DNA from: an uncultured Bacteroidota bacterium
Lineage (GTDB): Bacteria > Bacteroidota > Bacteroidia > Bacteroidales > F082
Direction: 5' to 3'
Length of the DNA stretch: 15,594 nucleotides
Assembly (NCBI GenBank): GCA_900542475.1
Contig: UQNO01000043.1
Coordinates: 1-15,594 of the forward strand
Every line of letters begins with the position of its first letter. Within the stretch, counting starts at the first letter, position 1. The notes beneath the pieces are model-generated. The model worked only from the letters and a program-made list of their open reading frames with translations. It searched no databases and was not told where the DNA came from. Below, piece by piece: positions 1 through 9,217 of this stretch. Made by a program: the position numbers and the translations under genes.

Positions 1-2
1 GC

Positions 3-3000
3 AGCCACTCGGTGCCTCAATCGGCTATCGACCAAGTTGAGGTCATGCTGTCAGGTACCCCCGCTATGTACGGCGACGTCACCGGCGGTATCATCAACAT
101 GACAACAAAAGGCCCTTCAAGAACATTCGGCGCAGGCTTGGAACTCGAACAGTCGGTAGATAGCTATGGTCACACCAGAATCGGCCTTAACGCCCAGGGT
201 CCTCTCATCAAAGGTAAGAAGTCGGAGACAGCCCTCCTGGGATTCTTCGTTTCAGGCGAGTTCACCTACAACAAAGACGGCGCGATTTCAGCAATCGGAC
301 ATCACAAAGCCACCGACAGCTGGCTGGATTACATCAAGAATAATCCACTCCGCCTCTCTAATACAGGCGCCGGTGTCTATCCTAACGGTGAATTTACCAG
401 AATGAGCTCGATGGAGTATGTGAAAAACTCTCAAAACACCTCGAACTGGACCATCAACACCAGAGGCAATGTGAGTATTCGTACCACCGAGACTATCAAC
501 CTTACATTCGGTGGCAGCTACATAAAACAGAAAGCTCATGGCTTCAGCCGTAACCAGGAATATTTCAACTTCGACAAGAACTATATTTCCGACTATCAAA
601 ACTGGAGTGTTTACGGACGTTTTACACAGAGATTCCCTACATCGCCTGAAAGCAATTCCCTTATAAAGAATTTCTACTACAGCTTGCAGGTTGACTACTC
701 AAGAGTGAATCGCTCAAACTATGACCCTGACCATAAGAAAGATATATGGAAATACGGTCACCTCGGTAAATATTCCATCTATAAGACCCCTTCTTACACA
801 ATGGATACTGCCATTACAGTGAATGGTCATACTTATAAAAACGTTTGGCACACAGCATCATGGGACTATGATACATTAGTGGTGTTCAATCCATCGGACC
901 ACAATCCATTGCTTGCCAAATACACTTCTATGCTGTATGATTTGTATGACGACCCGACAGACCACTATACAAACTTCGACGATATCCAACTCAACCAAGG
1001 TCTGCTTAACTCGGGCTCGCCCTCATATTTCTATGGTCTCTACGCTGCTCCCGGTTCAATCCAAAGCAACTATACTTATATGGAAAGCGACCAGTTCTCG
1101 GTGAACCTCGCAACAGCTATGACAATGGGAAATCACGAAATAAAATTTGGTCTCCAGTATGAACAGCGTAACAGTAGGTCATGGGGTGTCGCCGGTACCA
1201 GATTGTGGTATCTCATGAGAAACCTTGCCAACTTCCATATCGACCAGTTGGATGTCAATAATCCTGAAATCATCAGTTACAACGGTTTCGTTGATACAAT
1301 CAAATTCTACAGAATGTACAACGCCGCCGACCAGTATCAGTTCGACAAGAACCTCCGTGAGGCCCTCGGCCTCAGCACAACAGGTGTCGACTGGATTAAT
1401 ACCGACTCCTATGACTTCAACGACAACTCAATTGAATACTACGACAAGGACGGTGTCATGCATAAGGCTTATCTCCAAGATGGCTTCGACATCAGCATGT
1501 TCACTCCAGACGAGTTGACACAAGACGGTAACTCATACGTGTCATACTACGGCTATGACTACCTCGGCAATAAACTCAAGAGCCAGCCAAGCTTCAATGA
1601 CTTCTTCACAGAGAAAGACGAAAACGGCAACTACACACGTCCGGTAGGCTCATTCAGACCTATCTATATGGCGGGTTATATCCAGGATAAGTTCGCTTTC
1701 AAAGACCTTATCTTCAATATAGGTGTCCGTGTTGACCGCTTCGACGCCAACCAGAAAGTGTTGAAAGACCCGTATATCCTCTATGATTACTATACAGTCG
1801 GCGATAGAATCAACAATGGTAGAATTGTTCTTCCTAACGGTTCTTCAGTTGATGTTCCAAGCAACATCGGTGGTGACTACGCAGTGTATGTTAATAATAT
1901 TAATGATATTACTCAAATCATGGGTTATCGTAATGAAAACACCTGGTACAATGCGGAAGGCGCCGAAATCAGCGACCCTACCACATTGAACGCCGGTAAT
2001 GGTGTCACAGCGTGGATTAAGGAGAAAGACCAGTCACACGTCGATGCCAAGTCGTTCAAAGACTATAACCCACAGTGGACAGTGATGCCTCGTATCTCGT
2101 TCTCATTCCCGATTTCAGACGACGCTTTGTTCTTCGCTCACTATGACGTTTTGACACAGCGTCCTTCGAACATCCACACCAATATCTATGACTACTATTA
2201 CTTCGAGCAGAACAGCGAAACGCTCAACAACCCTTCTTTGAAGCCGTCACAGACAATCGACTATGAGCTCGGTTTCACCCAGAAGTTGACTAATTCGTCA
2301 TCAATGACAATCACAGCTTACTACAAGGAGTTCCGTAACATGATTCAGATGTACAGATACACCGGTGCTTATCCTAAAGATTACACATCGTACAGCAACT
2401 TGGACTTCGGTACCGTGAAAGGTCTTACAGCATCATACGACTTGCGTAGAACAAAGAACGTCCGTTTGCGTGCATCTTACACCTTGCAGTACTCCAACGC
2501 TACCGGTGCATCGACAACTACGATGGAATCTTTGATCGCGGCTGGTGTTCCTAACTTGCGTTCAACATTCGCAATGCCTTGGGACCGCCGTCATCAATTC
2601 AACATTTCATTGGACTATCGCTTCGCAAGTGGCAAGAACTACAACGGTCCTGTTACAAAACGCGAAGAGTCGGGCAAGAAACCCATCCAATGGCTGGCCA
2701 ATACCGGTCTCGCTGTCACGATGCAGGGCGGTTCTGGTGTTCCTTACACAGCGCAAAGCAATATCAACTCACCTATTACACAGGGAACTAACTTGCTGAA
2801 AGGTTCGTATTTCGGCTCACGCCTCCCATGGGCATTCCGTTTCGACCTCCGTCTTGACAAGGATATTGACCTTAAACTCGGCAAGACTGACGGTGACAAA
2901 CGTCCGGCTTATCTGAACGTCTATCTCCAGGTGCTCAATGTGCTTAACGCAAAGAATATTGTTGGTGTATATTCATCAACCGGTAATCCTGATGACGACG

Positions 3001-3149
3001 GTTATCTCTCGGCTCCTGAATGGCAGCGTGAAATCGCTACCCAGACAAATGCCGATTCGTATGCTGAATTGTACAGATTGTATGTTGACAACATGTACAA
3101 CTACTCATCACCTCGTCAGATTAGAATTGGTATGATCTTTAACTTCTAA
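3..3149 (+). CDS. TonB-dependent outer-membrane receptor, 5' end missing
   Basis: Partial gene: the frame is open to the left edge, so the GTG at position 12 is an internal codon and not the start. The first visible residues (SAIDQVEVMLSG, then PAMYGDVTGGIIN) are the end of a TonB plug domain. The remaining ~1000 residues are a beta-barrel rich in aromatic and Asn/Tyr/Asp residues, with strands such as MAGYIQDKFAFKD and FNIGVRVDRFDA, and it closes with the usual terminal Phe (RIGMIFNF). The signal peptide, any carboxypeptidase-regulatory-like domain and the TonB box lie outside the window. Family members sit in the outer membrane and import bulky ligands using TonB-ExbBD energy. The substrate here is unknown. 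No SusD-like lipoprotein follows; instead a T9SS-secreted protein starts 22 nt downstream, which argues against a classical SusCD glycan locus. The receptor family is certain; the role is open. Confidence 0.93.
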   Translation, partial: SHSVPQSAIDQVEVMLSGTPAMYGDVTGGIINMTTKGPSRTFGAGLELEQSVDSYGHTRIGLNAQGPLIKGKKSETALLGFFVSGEFTYNKDGAISAIGHHKATDSWLDYIKNNPLRLSNTGAGVYPNGEFTRMSSMEYVKNSQNTSNWTINTRGNVSIRTTETINLTFGGSYIKQKAHGFSRNQEYFNFDKNYISDYQNWSVYGRFTQRFPTSPESNSLIKNFYYSLQVDYSRVNRSNYDPDHKKDIWKYGHLGKYSIYKTPSYTMDTAITVNGHTYKNVWHTASWDYDTLVVFNPSDHNPLLAKYTSMLYDLYDDPTDHYTNFDDIQLNQGLLNSGSPSYFYGLYAAPGSIQSNYTYMESDQFSVNLATAMTMGNHEIKFGLQYEQRNSRSWGVAGTRLWYLMRNLANFHIDQLDVNNPEIISYNGFVDTIKFYRMYNAADQYQFDKNLREALGLSTTGVDWINTDSYDFNDNSIEYYDKDGVMHKAYLQDGFDISMFTPDELTQDGNSYVSYYGYDYLGNKLKSQPSFNDFFTEKDENGNYTRPVGSFRPIYMAGYIQDKFAFKDLIFNIGVRVDRFDANQKVLKDPYILYDYYTVGDRINNGRIVLPNGSSVDVPSNIGGDYAVYVNNINDITQIMGYRNENTWYNAEGAEISDPTTLNAGNGVTAWIKEKDQSHVDAKSFKDYNPQWTVMPRISFSFPISDDALFFAHYDVLTQRPSNIHTNIYDYYYFEQNSETLNNPSLKPSQTIDYELGFTQKLTNSSSMTITAYYKEFRNMIQMYRYTGAYPKDYTSYSNLDFGTVKGLTASYDLRRTKNVRLRASYTLQYSNATGASTTTMESLIAAGVPNLRSTFAMPWDRRHQFNISLDYRFASGKNYNGPVTKREESGKKPIQWLANTGLAVTMQGGSGVPYTAQSNINSPITQGTNLLKGSYFGSRLPWAFRFDLRLDKDIDLKLGKTDGDKRPAYLNVYLQVLNVLNAKNIVGVYSSTGNPDDDGYLSAPEWQREIATQTNADSYAELYRLYVDNMYNYSSPRQIRIGMIFNF

Positions 3150-3171
3150 ACAGAAAAATAAATACTGAAAT

Positions 3172-6100
3172 ATGAAGACTATAATTCGTTTATTAACTGT
3201 TGCATTTCTTATTGCAAGTGTAACTGAAGTAAGAGCCGAGAAGGTCAAGATGAACGGCCCTCAAACTCGGAATCTGAAACAAACCACTGCCGGATGTACA
3301 CCATCTTCAACGTATGCTTGGTTGAACATCAACAACGCGAGAGTTCGTGTCAACGCCGGTGGCGATATGTGGTGGGATCTTCCCGGTGGATCAGGTGCGA
3401 AGTACTACATTCCTGCCAACGGTTCCGCGACATCATTGTACGCAGGGTCGCTTTGGATTGCAGGTATGGACATCAACAACCAGTTGAAGTGCGCCGCCAT
3501 CCGCTTCCGTCAGGTAGGTAACGATTTCTGGACAGGTCCTCTCACAGTCGATGGCACAGCTTCTATCGACGCGGCGACATGTATGGAGTATGATAAAATA
3601 TACACCATTACACGCGCCGAAGTCGATGACTTCCTCCAAAACTGCGATGAAAACGGTATCCCCAAAGCAGGATACGAAATCCCGACAAACATTGCAAACT
3701 GGCCGGCTCACGGCGACCCGGCAAGAGGCATGAGCTACTATCTCGCTCCTTTCTATGATAACGATGGAGATGGCTCTTATGACCCGTCAAAAGGTGACTA
3801 TCCATACTACGATATCACCAATGAACTCTGCCACACCAAGATTCCTACAATGGAAGAGACATACGCTGGTACAATTCACGGCTCAATCCTCTCCGACCAA
3901 GTTATCAAGGGTGACCAGACACTCTGGTGGGTGTTTAACGACAAAGGTAACTCGCACACAGAGACCGGCGGTTCAGCCATAGGTATGGAAATCAGAGCCC
4001 AAGCATTTGCCTTCTCGACAAATGATGAAATCAACAACATGACATTCTATAGTTATGAGATTATCAACCGCTCGACCTATACCTTGACTAACACATACTT
4101 CTCGCCTTGGACCGACGTTGACCTTGGTTTTGCCAAGGACGACTACGTCGGTTGCGACGTGTCACGCGGTCTTGGCTACGGTTACAACGGCGCCCCTGTT
4201 GACGGTAGCGGTCAGACAGAAGCTTACGGTGCCAATCCTCCGGCGGTCGGTGTTGACTTCTTCCAAGGTCCTTACCTCGACCCGGACGGACTCGATAACC
4301 CCAAGTACGACTCGTTAGGAAACCAACTCTGCGATGAGAGTATCAATGGTGTGAACTTCGGCAACGGCATCCCAGATGACGAACGTTTCGGTATGCGCCG
4401 TTTCGTGTATCACAACAACACACACAGCTCTGTTAACGGCGACCCTGATGTCGCTGCTGCATACTATCTCCTCTTGAGAGGTATCTGGAAAAACGGAGCT
4501 AAAATGCAGTATGGCGGCACAGCTGTTCCCGGAGCTCCCGGTACAGTGGGCCCTGCTTGCGACTTCATGTTCCCATACGACTCCGACCCTTGCAACTGGG
4601 GTACAGGAGGTTTGCAACCTAACGGCGGCTTCAACCAGAATGGATTCTACTGGAGCGAAGAGACAGGTGACAACGGTAACCCCAACCCGCCAGAGGACCG
4701 TCGTTTCATGCAGTCAGCCGGACCTTTCACACTGAAAGCAGGTGCTGTCAACTATATCACATTCGGCGTGCCGTGGGCTCGCGCCGTCGCAGGTAGTAGC
4801 GCTTGGGCCTCTGTCGAACTTCTCCGTAGAGTTGACGACAAGTGCCAGTCAATGTTCGACAACTGCTTCAAGGTTCTTGACGGACCTAACGCTCCTGACT
4901 TGACAATCCGCGAACTTGACAGACAACTCATTATCTATCTGTCAAATTCAGAAACATCAAACAACGCTAACGAAGACTATATGGAAATGGATCCCAATAT
5001 CCCTGATGGAGATACAATCAACGGAAAATATGTCGAATTCGACAAGTATTTCCGCTTCGAGGGATACCAAGTCTATCAGCTCGCAAACCAAGAAGTCAGT
5101 GTTGACCAGCTTACAGACGTGTCAAAAGCCCGTCTCGTATTCCAATGCGATGTCAAGAACAACGTGAAGAGAATCACTAACTACATCTATGATGACTATA
5201 TTTCAGAGAGTATTCCTACAATCATGGTTGAAGGTGCTGATAACGGTATTTCACACTCATTCGTTGTTACACAGGACGCATTCACAAAGAACAACGACCC
5301 TACATTGGTGAACCACCATACATATTACTTCATGGCAATAGCTTACGCATACAACAACTATAGAGAATACAAACCTGAAGAATCGCAAGGTGAGGGTCAA
5401 AAACTGCCTTATTTAGCAGGTCGTAAGAATATTAAGTTGTATTCGGCTGTTCCACATAAGATTGTGAATGGTACGGTTATCAATTCTTCGTATGGCGATC
5501 AGCCGGTTATCACCCGTTGGACAGGTATCGGTAACGGAGGCAACCAGCTTGAATTATCAGAGGCTGACATCAATGAATTGCTTTCACGTCCGATTGCAAG
5601 CGAAACAAACCGATTCGGAGATCCGGACTACCCAATTATCTATCACCCGACATACAAGAGAGGTTATGGACCGGTCAATGTCAAGATTATTGACCCGTTG
5701 AATGTCAAACCAACCGATTATGCTCTTTGGTTCCATGATTTCAAAACAATCACTGTTGAGCATGTTACAGGAAATATTGGTATTGCAGGCGACAACCAAG
5801 ATATGAAAGTCTTCAAATGGTCATTGAAAGACCTCGAGACCGGAGAGGTGTTCGAGTCGGATACTACAACCGAGATTTCAAGCGAGAAACTCTTCCTTGA
5901 CAGAGGTCTTTCCGTCAATATACAGCAGTGTTGGAATATCGGTACCTATAAAATTGGTAATACCGGCGGTAATCCGAGCGACGATAATTATCACGTGGTA
6001 TATTCGACTCTGTCGCCGAATAATGGTGTGATTACATCATCAGTGACATACGCCGACAGTTCTAATCGTTGGCTCAGCGGTATCAAAGACAGCGATGCTA

Positions 6101-7533
6101 TAGCATCTAATCCGTTGAACTGGATACGTGCCGGTAATTATGCCGACCAGGACGACAAGCAGAACAACGACTACAATGTGGAGTCGGGGCCATACGGCAA
6201 GACATCAAAACCTTGGGACCCTGACGGCAATTTCGAGAAGATTGCAGACGGCACATGGGCTCCATACGGACTCGCCAACTGGTCGGGTAATTCAGGTGCG
6301 AACAACCCTGGTCCTATGTATGAGTCAAACAGCCATCAGGACTCTATTTTCAAGAAGATCGGCTCTATCGACATCGTGCTCACGGCAGATAAGTCGAAAT
6401 GGACTCGTTGCCCTGTGTTTGAGATGTGCATGAACGAAAGCATGTCTGAAAACAATGCCAAACCATTCGGTATCCGCAGAGCCCCGTCAGTCGATAAGGA
6501 CGGTAATTCGGCAGCTGCAACGTATGCGGAAGCATTGGAAATGCCAGCGAGCGACAACGAGAACGATGCCAACTACATCAGTGCATACGGCATGGGCTGG
6601 TTCCCGGGCTATGCAATCGACATCGAGACAGGCGCACGTTTCAACGTCGCTTTCGGTGAAGACTCATTCTATCCGGATCTCAATGGACGTGATATGTTGC
6701 TTAACCCACCGGCGTTGAAACAAAGAACAGCGGACGGTCCGGCTGAATATCAGTTCGGTGACCCAGTTATCTTCGACCCGGTTGACAACACACCGGTATT
6801 CGGTGGTAAACACTACGTCTATGTCTTCCCGATGCACAAAGGTAAGAGCATGTCTGGAAATGACTTTGCCTGCCCCGCATACGATGGCGGTAAATACTTG
6901 ATGGACAAGATGCATTTTATAGAGACAGTGTCTTCAAATTCTAAAGTTTACAAAACTGCGTTCTGGGGACAACCTATCTGGGTTGGTATGCCAATGGCAG
7001 TTGAAGGCAGACAGTGGCTGCCGGAAGGCAATCCGGTTAAGATTTCTGTCCGACTGATTAAACCTTATCAGTTAGGCTACGGCACCATACCGCTCCAAGT
7101 CGAGTCGGAGGAACTTGTCGATACCGTAAACTACGAGGGCTACATGCCATATTACAAATTCTCAACGAAAGGATATGGCCCGACATTGAAAGACGAAGTT
7201 AAAGGCAAGTCAGACCTTGACCTCATCCACGTCGTTCCAAATCCATACTATGCGTATTCCAACTATGAGTCCAACGCTCTTGTGCACAGAGTGAAGATTG
7301 CCAATCTTCCTGACCAATGTATTGTGACGATTTACTCCGTAAACGGCACCAAGATTCGTCAGTTCAAGAAAGATTCTCCTGTGACTTCAATAGACTGGGA
7401 TTTGACCAACCATGCAAACACACCTATCGCGAGCGGTGTCTATATCATCCACGTGAAAGATAACGTAAACGGTGGTGAACATACTACCAAGTTCTATTGC
7501 ACAATGCGTCAAGTTGACTTAAATACATTCTAA
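3172..7533 (+). CDS. Large secreted protein with T9SS type A C-terminal sorting domain
   Basis: The 1453-residue product starts with a Sec signal peptide (residues 1-22, cleavage likely after VRA). The C-terminal ~100 residues (about 1350-1453) match a T9SS type A sorting domain with an FlgD-Ig-like fold: VVPNPYY at 1354-1360, then an IYSVNG strand, and ASGVYIIHVKD near the end. It should therefore cross the outer membrane through T9SS and be surface-attached or released. A DNDGDGSYDP loop at 196-205 resembles a calcium-binding thrombospondin type 3 or EF-hand loop. Blocks such as WWVFND (252-257), DDYVGCDV (323-330) and PFTLKAG (518-524) recur, as far as I recall, in large uncharacterised Bacteroidota T9SS proteins. 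I see no protease, glycosidase or adhesin signature, so the function is unknown. The frame is intact, and its position between a TonB receptor and a PorV-like gene suggests a shared surface role. Confidence 0.9.
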   Translation: MKTIIRLLTVAFLIASVTEVRAEKVKMNGPQTRNLKQTTAGCTPSSTYAWLNINNARVRVNAGGDMWWDLPGGSGAKYYIPANGSATSLYAGSLWIAGMDINNQLKCAAIRFRQVGNDFWTGPLTVDGTASIDAATCMEYDKIYTITRAEVDDFLQNCDENGIPKAGYEIPTNIANWPAHGDPARGMSYYLAPFYDNDGDGSYDPSKGDYPYYDITNELCHTKIPTMEETYAGTIHGSILSDQVIKGDQTLWWVFNDKGNSHTETGGSAIGMEIRAQAFAFSTNDEINNMTFYSYEIINRSTYTLTNTYFSPWTDVDLGFAKDDYVGCDVSRGLGYGYNGAPVDGSGQTEAYGANPPAVGVDFFQGPYLDPDGLDNPKYDSLGNQLCDESINGVNFGNGIPDDERFGMRRFVYHNNTHSSVNGDPDVAAAYYLLLRGIWKNGAKMQYGGTAVPGAPGTVGPACDFMFPYDSDPCNWGTGGLQPNGGFNQNGFYWSEETGDNGNPNPPEDRRFMQSAGPFTLKAGAVNYITFGVPWARAVAGSSAWASVELLRRVDDKCQSMFDNCFKVLDGPNAPDLTIRELDRQLIIYLSNSETSNNANEDYMEMDPNIPDGDTINGKYVEFDKYFRFEGYQVYQLANQEVSVDQLTDVSKARLVFQCDVKNNVKRITNYIYDDYISESIPTIMVEGADNGISHSFVVTQDAFTKNNDPTLVNHHTYYFMAIAYAYNNYREYKPEESQGEGQKLPYLAGRKNIKLYSAVPHKIVNGTVINSSYGDQPVITRWTGIGNGGNQLELSEADINELLSRPIASETNRFGDPDYPIIYHPTYKRGYGPVNVKIIDPLNVKPTDYALWFHDFKTITVEHVTGNIGIAGDNQDMKVFKWSLKDLETGEVFESDTTTEISSEKLFLDRGLSVNIQQCWNIGTYKIGNTGGNPSDDNYHVVYSTLSPNNGVITSSVTYADSSNRWLSGIKDSDAIASNPLNWIRAGNYADQDDKQNNDYNVESGPYGKTSKPWDPDGNFEKIADGTWAPYGLANWSGNSGANNPGPMYESNSHQDSIFKKIGSIDIVLTADKSKWTRCPVFEMCMNESMSENNAKPFGIRRAPSVDKDGNSAAATYAEALEMPASDNENDANYISAYGMGWFPGYAIDIETGARFNVAFGEDSFYPDLNGRDMLLNPPALKQRTADGPAEYQFGDPVIFDPVDNTPVFGGKHYVYVFPMHKGKSMSGNDFACPAYDGGKYLMDKMHFIETVSSNSKVYKTAFWGQPIWVGMPMAVEGRQWLPEGNPVKISVRLIKPYQLGYGTIPLQVESEELVDTVNYEGYMPYYKFSTKGYGPTLKDEVKGKSDLDLIHVVPNPYYAYSNYESNALVHRVKIANLPDQCIVTIYSVNGTKIRQFKKDSPVTSIDWDLTNHANTPIASGVYIIHVKDNVNGGEHTTKFYCTMRQVDLNTF

Positions 7534-7565
7534 TTATTTTGCGAACAAATTAAAAGTACACGATC

Positions 7566-8630
7566 ATGAAAAAGTTATTTAGAACTATCGTAACATTAAG
7601 CTTGACAATCATCATTGGATTTACGAGCACGGAGGCATTCGCAGGTAATAAGGATAGAGCAGGTCAAGCAGGCGCAAACGAACTGTTGGTTAATCCATGG
7701 GCGGTGTCATCAGGATGGGGCAATGCCGGTATGGCAAGTGTCAAGGGTGTTGACGCTATTTGGAGTAACGTGGCAGGTATCTCTTTCACGAACACAATGG
7801 ACATTAACTTCTCATATACAGACTGGCTTTCTGGTTCAGGAATAAACGTGGTGTCATTTGGTTTCTTGGCACGCGTTTCAGAATCAGTGGTCGCTGGCTT
7901 GTCGGTGATGTCAATGAATTTCGGCGAAATACAGAGAACAACGACAGAAAATCCAGATGCTGGAATTGGTACATATAAACCAAGTTTGATGAACATCAAC
8001 ATCGCCTTGGCGAAGTCGTTCTCAAATAGTATTCACGGTGGTTTTGTGTTGAAGATTATCAGTGAGTCCATCGCTGATATGAATGGTACGGGTGTCGCTT
8101 TGGATGCCGGTATTCAGTATGTGACAGGTGTTACCGAGAACATTCACTTCGGTATAGCTTTGAAAAACATCGGACCTACCATGAAATATACTGGCGACGG
8201 TCTTACAATGAAGATGTTTGTAGAGGGAATGACTTCATCGCTCACAATGGTGCATCGCGCCGACGAGTTCGAGTTGCCGACACAGCTGAATATCGCTGCG
8301 GCGTACGATTTCAACTTTGAAAACGCCAGCCGTTTGACGCTCGCTATCAATTTCAACTCAAACGCTTTCTCGAAAGACCAGTTCATCGTCGGTGCCGAAG
8401 GCGCGTTCCGTGACATTCTCATGCTCCGCGCCGGCTACACATTCGAGAGCGGCGCATCAAAGAGTATCAATGATGACGACTGCACAAACGTTAACAAAGG
8501 TTTGTCGCTCGGCGCCACAGTCCAAGCCCCTCTTAACGATAAGGGCTTGAAGGTCTGTCTTGATTACTCATACCGCGATACAGCACACTGGAAAGGTACA
8601 CATTCTATCGGTGCAAGAATTTTATTCTAA
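7566..8630 (+). CDS. PorV/PorQ-family outer-membrane protein
   Basis: The 354-residue product has a signal peptide (1-26, cleavage likely after AFA) followed by a segment typical of the PorV/PorQ family: ELLVNPWAVSSGWGNAGMA at 39-57, then VDAIWSNVAGISF at 62-74. The rest alternates short amphipathic strands (for example SVVAGLSVMSMNFGEI and IHFGIALKNIGPTM), as expected for a FadL-like 14-strand barrel, and ends in an aromatic residue (GARILF). In the characterised T9SS, PorV takes cargo from the SprA translocon to the attachment complex, and PorQ is an accessory protein. This copy lies 32 nt after a T9SS cargo gene, so I infer that it serves that cargo. It could instead be a general lipid or hydrophobe porin. 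Family assignment is strong, cargo specificity is inference, and it is not clearly the housekeeping porV. Confidence 0.85.
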   Translation: MKKLFRTIVTLSLTIIIGFTSTEAFAGNKDRAGQAGANELLVNPWAVSSGWGNAGMASVKGVDAIWSNVAGISFTNTMDINFSYTDWLSGSGINVVSFGFLARVSESVVAGLSVMSMNFGEIQRTTTENPDAGIGTYKPSLMNINIALAKSFSNSIHGGFVLKIISESIADMNGTGVALDAGIQYVTGVTENIHFGIALKNIGPTMKYTGDGLTMKMFVEGMTSSLTMVHRADEFELPTQLNIAAAYDFNFENASRLTLAINFNSNAFSKDQFIVGAEGAFRDILMLRAGYTFESGASKSINDDDCTNVNKGLSLGATVQAPLNDKGLKVCLDYSYRDTAHWKGTHSIGARILF

Positions 8631-8636
8631 AAACAC

Positions 8637-8665
8637 TTGCATTTGAAAAAAAAGTTGTATCTTTG
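8637..8665 (+). promoter_or_regulatory. Promoter for the greA operon
   Basis: A perfect Bacteroidota -7 box, TATCTTTG (consensus TAnnTTTG), lies at 8658-8665. A -33 element TTG lies at 8637-8639, giving an 18-nt spacer. The promoter begins only 7 nt after the stop of the PorV-like gene. Transcription should start around 8670-8675, leaving a leader of about 65 nt that contains a hairpin. Confidence 0.75.
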
Positions 8666-8687
8666 CATACAATTTTACGGAAAGAAA

Positions 8688-8718
8688 GGGCCCTTATTTC
8701 GGTAAGGGTCTCTTTTTT
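8688..8718 (+). terminator. Terminator-like hairpin in the greA leader
   Basis: Six perfect pairs (CCCTTA 8691-8696 with TAAGGG 8703-8708, loop TTTCGG) are extended by G-U, G-C and G-U pairs (8688-8690 with 8709-8711) and followed by six Ts (8713-8718). It lies downstream of the predicted greA promoter and 20 nt before the start codon. It can therefore act as an attenuator of greA and also as terminator for transcripts reading through from the PorV-like gene. Confidence 0.7.
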
Positions 8719-8738
8719 ACAATTAAAAAATTAAAGTT

Positions 8739-9215
8739 ATGGCAGAAGTAGAATACTTTACACAAGCTGGATTACAGAAACTGAAGGACGAATTGGAGAA
8801 TCTTTGTGTCAACGAGCGTCCTAAGATTGCGGCGGCAATAGCGGAAGCACGCGACAAAGGCGACTTGTCCGAGAACGCTGAATACGACGCAGCCAAAGAA
8901 GCTCAACAACTTCTTGAGATGAAAATAGTAAATCTCCAGCTTACCATCGCTAACGCACGAATCATTGATGAATCGAAGATGGACACATCAAAGGTGTTGA
9001 TTCTCTCGACAGTGAAGATTAAGAACTTGAAGACAAAACAGATGATGTCATATACCATCGTTCCTGAAAAAGAGGCTAACCTCAAGGCGGGGAAAATTTC
9101 TATAACATCGCCGATAGCCAAGGGTCTTCTCGGCAACGCCGTGGGTGAACAGGTGGAGATACAAGTTCCGGCAGGAAAACTTTTGTTTGAAATCGTGGAA
9201 ATAACAAGAGAATAA
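8739..9215 (+). CDS. greA: Transcript cleavage/elongation factor GreA
   Basis: The 158-residue product has the normal GreA length and layout. An N-terminal antiparallel coiled coil (about 1-75) carries the acidic tip DKGDLSENAEYDAAKE at 39-54. D42 and E45 match the Mg2+-coordinating tip residues of E. coli GreA (D41, E44). A C-terminal FKBP-like domain contains ITSPIAKGLLGNAVGEQVE. GreA enters the RNA polymerase secondary channel and stimulates cleavage of backtracked RNA, rescuing arrested complexes. The ATG at 8739 is preceded by an A-rich stretch instead of a clear Shine-Dalgarno site. It is the first gene of an operon, with the HIT gene 2 nt downstream. The hairpin in its leader suggests premature termination as a control point. 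Confidence 0.97.
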   Translation: MAEVEYFTQAGLQKLKDELENLCVNERPKIAAAIAEARDKGDLSENAEYDAAKEAQQLLEMKIVNLQLTIANARIIDESKMDTSKVLILSTVKIKNLKTKQMMSYTIVPEKEANLKAGKISITSPIAKGLLGNAVGEQVEIQVPAGKLLFEIVEITRE

Positions 9216-9217
9216 TC

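Noticed and set aside
12..14. GTG as the start of the TonB receptor gene
   Set aside because: The frame is open to the left edge and the first residues are the middle of a plug domain, so the true start lies outside the window.
3..8630. SusCD-type polysaccharide utilisation locus
   Set aside because: There is no SusD-like lipoprotein or glycoside hydrolase next to the receptor, and the downstream genes are T9SS-related.
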